Shown in pieces: positions 34,347 through 38,451 of a stretch of 38,451 nucleotides of DNA. The notes under the pieces were generated by a model, which was not told the DNA's origin, did no database searches, and saw nothing but the letters and a program-made list of their open reading frames with translations. This DNA is from Synechococcus sp. CS-1331. Lineage in GTDB: Bacteria; Cyanobacteriota; Cyanobacteriia; PCC-6307; Cyanobiaceae. Positions within the stretch are counted from its first letter, which is position 1. Each line of letters opens with the position of its first letter. Both the position numbers and the translations under genes were made by a program. The stretch is taken from assembly GCA_025127975.1 (NCBI GenBank), contig JAHLYQ010000004.1:1-38451 (forward strand), written 5' to 3'.

Positions 34347-36701
34347 ATGCCATCATTTAATCCCACCCCTAATTCCCCCCCCCTGGCTGATAAACCTTCG
34401 GTAGCTTCCAGCCCCGCCCAGCTAGCCAGGCTCCCAGTTAGCCCAGGCCCAGGTGGGGAAGAAAACACGGTTGAGTCTGAGGGTGGCTTGAATTTGGGCG
34501 AGATCTGGCAAGCCCTGCGCCGCCGCCGCCGTCTGGCCCTGCTGGTGGGGACTGTCGTGGCCGCCGCCGCCTTTGGTTCAACCCTCTGGGAGCGAACCTT
34601 CTCGCCCGTCTATCAAGGCAGTTTCCAATTATTGATCAGTGATCCCATCAGCAACGATGCTGCCGGTGGGGCGGGAGGCACGGTCGAAACCTTGGCCCGC
34701 AACCGCACCAGCATCGATTTCCCCTCCCTGGTGGAAACCCTGCGCAGCCCCATGGTGCTCGATCCCCTGCGCCGCCAGCTCGGGCCGGCCGGGGGGCTGC
34801 TCGGTGCAGCCCAGGTGAGCCAGGTTGCCGATGGGGTGCTGTCTGTTTCGCTTTCGGGAAGTAAACCCAGCGAGATCCAGGAAGCCCTCAACAGTCTCAG
34901 CACGGCCTACCTCAATTTCGCCATTGAGCAGCGCCAGCGCCAGCTCAATGAGGGCCTCAAGTTCCTTGATGAGCAGGAGCCCAAGCTCCAGTTCACCGTC
35001 AACAAGCTCCAGGGGGAGCTGGCCGCCTTCCGGCGCCGCTACAACCTGCTCGATCCGGAGAGTGAGGCCGGCGCCCTCAAGGGCGAGTCTTCCGGTTTTG
35101 ATGCTTCGGAGCGGGGGCTGGATGCGGAACGCAGCCACCTCGAGAAGTTGCGCCAGGGGGTGATGGCGGGAAGCCTAACGGCCTCAAGTTTCAGTACAGG
35201 TTCAGCGGAGGGGGTCACCATTACACAGGCCAACAGCGACCTGCTGGCCCAGTTGCAGGGCGTCGAGGAGCAACTCAGCCTGGCCCGCTCCACTTACCGA
35301 AACGATACGCCCCGCATGCTGAGCCTTACGGCCCTGCGCACCCGTCTGGCCGGTCAGTTGCGCAGCAACCAGCTCGAAGCCCTCGACACGGCCCTCAAGC
35401 TCAACGCCAACCAGGCCAGCACCATGGCGGGCCAACGCCGCCAGGTGGATCTCCAGTTCTTGAAGCAGCCCGCCCTGATCAAGGACTACGAGCAGATCCA
35501 GCAGCGGCTCACTGTGGCCCAGGGCAACCTCACCAACTTCCTCACCACCCGCTCCACCTTCCAGCTGGAGCGGGCCCAGAAGGCGGTGCCCTGGTCCCTG
35601 CTCTCCCCGCCTGGCGTGGATGGCAATCCGGTCGGCCCCAAACTGCGACAGGGACTTCTCAAAGCCCTGATGTTCGGGATTGTCGCCGGTCTTGGAGCGG
35701 CCATCCTGCGGGATCGCTTCGATCACGTCTTCCGCAGTTCCGGCGAGGTGCGTGATCAGCTCAAGGTGCCCCTGCTGGGCCACATCCCCCACCTACCCTT
35801 CTTCAAGGGTGTGCAGCAGAGCGGACGCTTTGAGGTTGAAGAGCTCGACAGGGATTCGGCGAGCCTTGGCTCGATGGCTGGCCCCTACTTGGCGGGCTCT
35901 ACGCCCGGAGCGCAGGTTTACCAGCGCTTTGCTTACAAGGAGGCGTTCCGCAACCTCTACACCTCCCTCCGCTTCCTCAACACAGACCAGAATCTCCTCA
36001 CTGTCGGCCTGACCAGTTCCACGCCCAACGAAGGCAAGAGCCTGGTGAATGTGCTGCTGGCCAAAACCATTTCTGAAATGGGCCAGCGGGTGCTGTTGGT
36101 TGACGTTGATATGCGCAAACCCCAGGTCCATCATCGCCTTGGCCTCAACAACCTGCTGGGCCTATCCAGCCTGCTAACTGAAGACCACCAGTGGCGTGAG
36201 GCCCTGCTGCCCGTTCCCGGCTACGACAACTGGTGGGTGATCCCTGCCGGTCGCCGTCCGCCCGATCCCACCCGCCTGCTCAGCTCCGGCCGCATCAAGG
36301 AGCTGCTTCAACAGATCAGCCAGTCGGGCCAATTTGATCTGATCCTCTTTGACACACCGCCCGTACTCGGCATGGCGGATACCCCGCTGCTGGCCCAGCA
36401 CCTCGATGGCCTGATCCTGCTCGTATCCCTCGACGGGGTGGATCGCAACCTGCCCAAGGAGGCCCTGGCTAGAATCGGATCGACGGGTGCACCCTTGCTC
36501 GGTTTAATCACTAATGCTATAAAGGAAGAAGAAAGATCTCCAAACGAAACCTTATATCAAAGATATGGCTACGCCGAAGCCGATGGGGAATCTGATCAAG
36601 CCAATGCGCCTGCCACCGCAGCTGCCGGCTGGCCCCTGCGGCCCCAGCTCCTTAAGCTGCGCAAGCAAGGCAAGGGCCTGCTGCGCTGGATCGATGGCTA
36701 G
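34347..36701 (+). CDS. Polysaccharide co-polymerase with BY-kinase domain (Wzc-like)
   Basis: A 784-aa inner-membrane protein controlling chain length and export. A disordered Pro-rich N-terminus is followed by a Wzz domain: first span about 63-80, periplasmic coiled-coil part (EQRQRQLNEGLKFLDEQEPK), second span about 434-452. The tyrosine kinase domain shows Walker A in TSSTPNEGKSLVNVLLAKTI (about 557-576), A' in VLLVDVDMRKP (about 582-592) and Walker B in DLILFDTPPV (about 664-673). A short Tyr cluster, LYQRYGYAE (about 735-743), precedes the C-terminus; clusters like this are autophosphorylated in Wzc. ATG 34347 is chosen because residues encoded further upstream lie antisense to the Wza-like gene. 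Confidence 0.94.
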   Translation: MPSFNPTPNSPPLADKPSVASSPAQLARLPVSPGPGGEENTVESEGGLNLGEIWQALRRRRRLALLVGTVVAAAAFGSTLWERTFSPVYQGSFQLLISDPISNDAAGGAGGTVETLARNRTSIDFPSLVETLRSPMVLDPLRRQLGPAGGLLGAAQVSQVADGVLSVSLSGSKPSEIQEALNSLSTAYLNFAIEQRQRQLNEGLKFLDEQEPKLQFTVNKLQGELAAFRRRYNLLDPESEAGALKGESSGFDASERGLDAERSHLEKLRQGVMAGSLTASSFSTGSAEGVTITQANSDLLAQLQGVEEQLSLARSTYRNDTPRMLSLTALRTRLAGQLRSNQLEALDTALKLNANQASTMAGQRRQVDLQFLKQPALIKDYEQIQQRLTVAQGNLTNFLTTRSTFQLERAQKAVPWSLLSPPGVDGNPVGPKLRQGLLKALMFGIVAGLGAAILRDRFDHVFRSSGEVRDQLKVPLLGHIPHLPFFKGVQQSGRFEVEELDRDSASLGSMAGPYLAGSTPGAQVYQRFAYKEAFRNLYTSLRFLNTDQNLLTVGLTSSTPNEGKSLVNVLLAKTISEMGQRVLLVDVDMRKPQVHHRLGLNNLLGLSSLLTEDHQWREALLPVPGYDNWWVIPAGRRPPDPTRLLSSGRIKELLQQISQSGQFDLILFDTPPVLGMADTPLLAQHLDGLILLVSLDGVDRNLPKEALARIGSTGAPLLGLITNAIKEEERSPNETLYQRYGYAEADGESDQANAPATAAAGWPLRPQLLKLRKQGKGLLRWIDG

Positions 36702-37182
36702 TTCTCTGCCAGCCGCCTTGCTGCTGTTGTTGGGCGGCTCCCACCCCGCCGCAGCCTTCACCTGGACCCTCGGCCCGCCGCCGCCCCTTCCCCCCCTGCC
36801 TAGGGCTGCCCTGGCCACTGCAAAGCCCCAGCCCCAGGCGCTCCCGGTCAAGGCCGCAGCCCCCGGCTGGGAAGTTGTTGCCCAGGCCCAAAAGCCCCGC
36901 TGGGAAATAGTTCCTGGCCCTGCTTCCACCCCTGCCCCAAGCGTTACCTTGGCCTCAGCCAACCCCCGCTGGGAGCGGGTGCCTGCCCACGAGCGCATTC
37001 TCCACTCCCAAGTTCTGGCCATTGTTGCCACACCTGATCCGATGGAGTTGGTTCAACTTGATCGGCCAGCCCTGCGCTGGGAATCGGTGCCGGCTCCCCA
37101 GCCCACCTATGCCGCCTACGGCTCGATCGAAAGTTCGGCCGTTCGGCCCGTGCTCGGCCGTCGGGTCTGGTTCCGCTTCTAA
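36694..37182 (+). CDS. Small exported protein with WExVP repeats, unknown function
   Basis: A 162-aa protein starting at ATG 36694, overlapping the Wzc-like stop by 8 nt, so it is probably translationally coupled. MASSLPAALLLLLGGSHPAA ends in a signal peptidase site near PAAAF. The mature part is Pro/Ala-rich and carries four short motifs: GWEVV (W59), RWEIVP (W70), RWERVP (W93) and RWESVP (W129). It ends GRRVWFRF. I do not recognise the family. Its position after the kinase suggests a periplasmic or surface part of the polysaccharide system, or a truncated version of a larger envelope protein. Its stop overlaps that of the convergent acyltransferase gene. Confidence 0.68.
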   Translation: MASSLPAALLLLLGGSHPAAAFTWTLGPPPPLPPLPRAALATAKPQPQALPVKAAAPGWEVVAQAQKPRWEIVPGPASTPAPSVTLASANPRWERVPAHERILHSQVLAIVATPDPMELVQLDRPALRWESVPAPQPTYAAYGSIESSAVRPVLGRRVWFRF

Positions 37183-37649
37183 GGGCGCAGCTCCAGCAGT
37201 CTGATTAGCCTCAGGCGGTTGTAGCGCTGTATCCAAATACAGGGCAGGTTGAAACCGCAGGCAAACAGCAGGTTGAGCAGCACTCCCGCCGGCGCCAGCC
37301 AGCTGGATGTGACGATCCAGAAGGGCCAAAGCAGCAGGTGGACCAGTTCTGCCCTTTTTGTTTCCAGCACCAGCCGCTCGAGATCGGCTCGATCGCGGCC
37401 CACCATGGCTGCCTTGGCGACCCCCTGCGGCAAGGCATTGCCCGCATCGGGGAGCCAGCCTTTCCAGCGGCGAATCGCCAGGCGCTGCTCGAAGCCCTGG
37501 CTGCTTTCTCGCCAGGGTCGCCGCCAGAACCAGTGCCCCCCAGCCAGCCAGCCGGCGGGCACCCGGTTGGCCAGGACTCCCACCAGCAGGCTCCAGCTGA
37601 GCCAGCCCAGGGCGCACTGCACCAATGCCTGGGAAGCGCCCACGCTCAT
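37179..37649 (-). CDS. Glycosyl-diaponeurosporenoate acyltransferase-like protein (staphyloxanthin CrtO family)
   Basis: A 156-aa membrane protein. The stretch AIRRWKGWLPDAG (about 58-70), then ERLVLETKRAELVHLLLWPF (about 91-110) and QRYNRLRLIRLLELRP (about 141-156), matches staphylococcal CrtO, which has ETKRAELIHW and RYNRPRLTQLLR at equivalent places. Three hydrophobic spans (about 10-35, 102-118, 120-140) fit the family. Staphylococcal CrtO acylates a glycosyl carotenoid; the acceptor in cyanobacteria is not known to me. Its ATG overlaps the hydrolase gene stop by 4 nt (ATGA). It is unrelated to the carotenoid ketolase also called CrtO. Confidence 0.85.
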   Translation of the reverse strand: MSVGASQALVQCALGWLSWSLLVGVLANRVPAGWLAGGHWFWRRPWRESSQGFEQRLAIRRWKGWLPDAGNALPQGVAKAAMVGRDRADLERLVLETKRAELVHLLLWPFWIVTSSWLAPAGVLLNLLFACGFNLPCIWIQRYNRLRLIRLLELRP

Positions 37650-38296
37650 GGCCGCAGCAGCTCTTCGGTGAGTGGCTCCAGGGCCCGCGGCGAGCGCAGC
37701 AGCTGGGGATGGGCCCACACCGGCAGCATCTGGCGTCTGCCGACCGGCAGGACGGCCCGCCAGCCCGGCAGCACCGCCAGATCGATAGCTGAGTAGAAGC
37801 TGCAGCATTCGATCCCAGCCAGGTTGCTGAGGTTGCCGTTGAGCTGCTCCAGCAGTTGGCTGCCATACCTGAGATCGGCTATGCCAGTCAGCAGGCGAGC
37901 CGGCCAGGGGTGGGCGGTGAGGGTGCCCTGCTGGGGACTGCCCACACTGGTCAGGCGGCGGGTGCGCCGGTGGCCCCCAAGCAGTTGCACCCAGGTGCGG
38001 GCAATCACCCCGCCGATCGAGAAGCCCAGCAGGTCTAGGGGCTGCTCGCGCCCGAAGGCCGCCTCGATGTGGCTGCCCAGCAGTTCCGCCGCTTCCCGCA
38101 CGGGGGTGAGCCCGAGCCGCAAGGGTAGGTCTGGCAGCAGCAGGGGCTGGCGCCGGTTGGCCAGGCAACGTTTGAGGCCGTTGAACACCAGCGGGCTATC
38201 CAGCAGCCCATGCACAAGCACCAGGGGAGGGCTGGCCTGGCCGCCCGGCTCATCGAGATGTGAAGACCTGGCGCCGTTCTCGCCGCTATCAGCCAT
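37646..38296 (-). CDS. Alpha/beta hydrolase (lipase/esterase-like)
   Basis: A 216-aa protein from ATG 38296. The oxyanion region is PLVLVHGLLDSPLVFNGLKR (about 24-43) and the nucleophile elbow is LLGFSIGGVIARTW (GFSIG, Ser about 98). LTSVGSPQQGT follows as in PGAP1/triacylglycerol-lipase-like proteins. VWAHPQLLRSP near residue 190 offers the catalytic His. No signal peptide is seen from this start. The frame stays open to 38446, but the extra residues do not resemble the family. It is the first gene of a two-gene unit with the CrtO-like acyltransferase, suggesting linked acyl-lipid chemistry (inference). Confidence 0.85.
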   Translation of the reverse strand: MADSGENGARSSHLDEPGGQASPPLVLVHGLLDSPLVFNGLKRCLANRRQPLLLPDLPLRLGLTPVREAAELLGSHIEAAFGREQPLDLLGFSIGGVIARTWVQLLGGHRRTRRLTSVGSPQQGTLTAHPWPARLLTGIADLRYGSQLLEQLNGNLSNLAGIECCSFYSAIDLAVLPGWRAVLPVGRRQMLPVWAHPQLLRSPRALEPLTEELLRP

Positions 38297-38451
38297 GGCT
38301 CCTAGGATTTTCTTTAGGGCACCTCGAAAAATACGATCAGCCCTTGCGTTGAGGCGGCAATAGCTTATAATTTGGATAGTTAATTGCATCCCTGGTATGG
38401 GCCAAAGAGGCTTCTGGGACGAGCAGCAGAGGGTTGACAAGCTCAAAACTA
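38297..38451. other. AT-rich non-coding end of the window
   Basis: These 155 bp upstream of the hydrolase gene are AT-richer than the coding regions (GCTTATAATTTGGATAGTTA around 38362-38381). They should contain its promoter; ATTATAAG on the minus strand is -10-like, without a convincing -35. No gene was recognised. Confidence 0.35.

Noticed and set aside
37650..38168. Upstream extension of the CrtO-like gene on the minus strand
   Set aside because: The extension is an out-of-frame shadow of the hydrolase gene; the ATGA overlap at 37646-37649 gives a natural start.

Overview
The window is a high-GC, gene-dense stretch of a cyanobacterial chromosome. The markers are cyanobacterial: ferredoxin-NADP reductase with an N-terminal CpcD-like phycobilisome domain (14411-15568), a SasA clock kinase with a KaiB-like sensor domain (12342-13514), the zwf-opcA pair, and a BciB-type divinyl-chlorophyllide reductase. 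High GC, very short intergenic gaps and little of the HIP1 octamer suggest a Synechococcus/Cyanobium-type picocyanobacterium. That placement is inference, because no rRNA or marker tree can be run here.

Layout. 1-330 is the start of a group 2 sigma factor that runs off the left edge. It diverges from an rsuA-family pseudouridine synthase and a RodZ-like HTH membrane protein (417-1822). malQ and bciB follow on the minus strand (1804-4550), then an LCP-family protein, a hypothetical, prs, a GHL10-type exported protein, and a minus-strand block of pepN, an exported hypothetical and a lyase-like protein (8442-12261). sasA, tRNA-Glu(UUC), an SRPBCC protein and petH occupy 12342-15568. A plus-strand run carries the oxidative pentose phosphate entry (zwf, opcA), cobyrinate a,c-diamide synthase, acylphosphatase, a histidine phosphatase and a GAP-family membrane protein (15656-21550). 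A minus-strand run folD-crtE-PAP2-helicase (25554 down to 21571) covers one-carbon and isoprenoid metabolism. On the plus strand come a 7TM-HD (PgpH-like) phosphodiesterase, a PGM1-related ATP-grasp ligase, a lipoprotein and a Cys-rich hypothetical (25624-30245).

The right end (30260-37182) is a surface-polysaccharide locus. gmd and fcl make GDP-L-fucose; a Cys-X5-Arg phosphatase, a Wza-like SLBB exporter, a Wzc-like BY-kinase/co-polymerase and a small exported protein with WExVP motifs complete it. The window ends with a CrtO-type (staphyloxanthin-like) acyltransferase overlapping an alpha/beta hydrolase.

The least explained signals are small. They are a 38-bp near-perfect palindrome between folD and crtE, a 13-bp-arm inverted repeat plus a six-codon upstream ORF in front of the pseudouridine synthase, a probable CTG start for acylphosphatase, a 22-bp tandem repeat after tRNA-Glu, and a phosphatase that may replace Wzb beside a BY-kinase. 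No phage, insertion sequence, CRISPR array or canonical defence system was seen.
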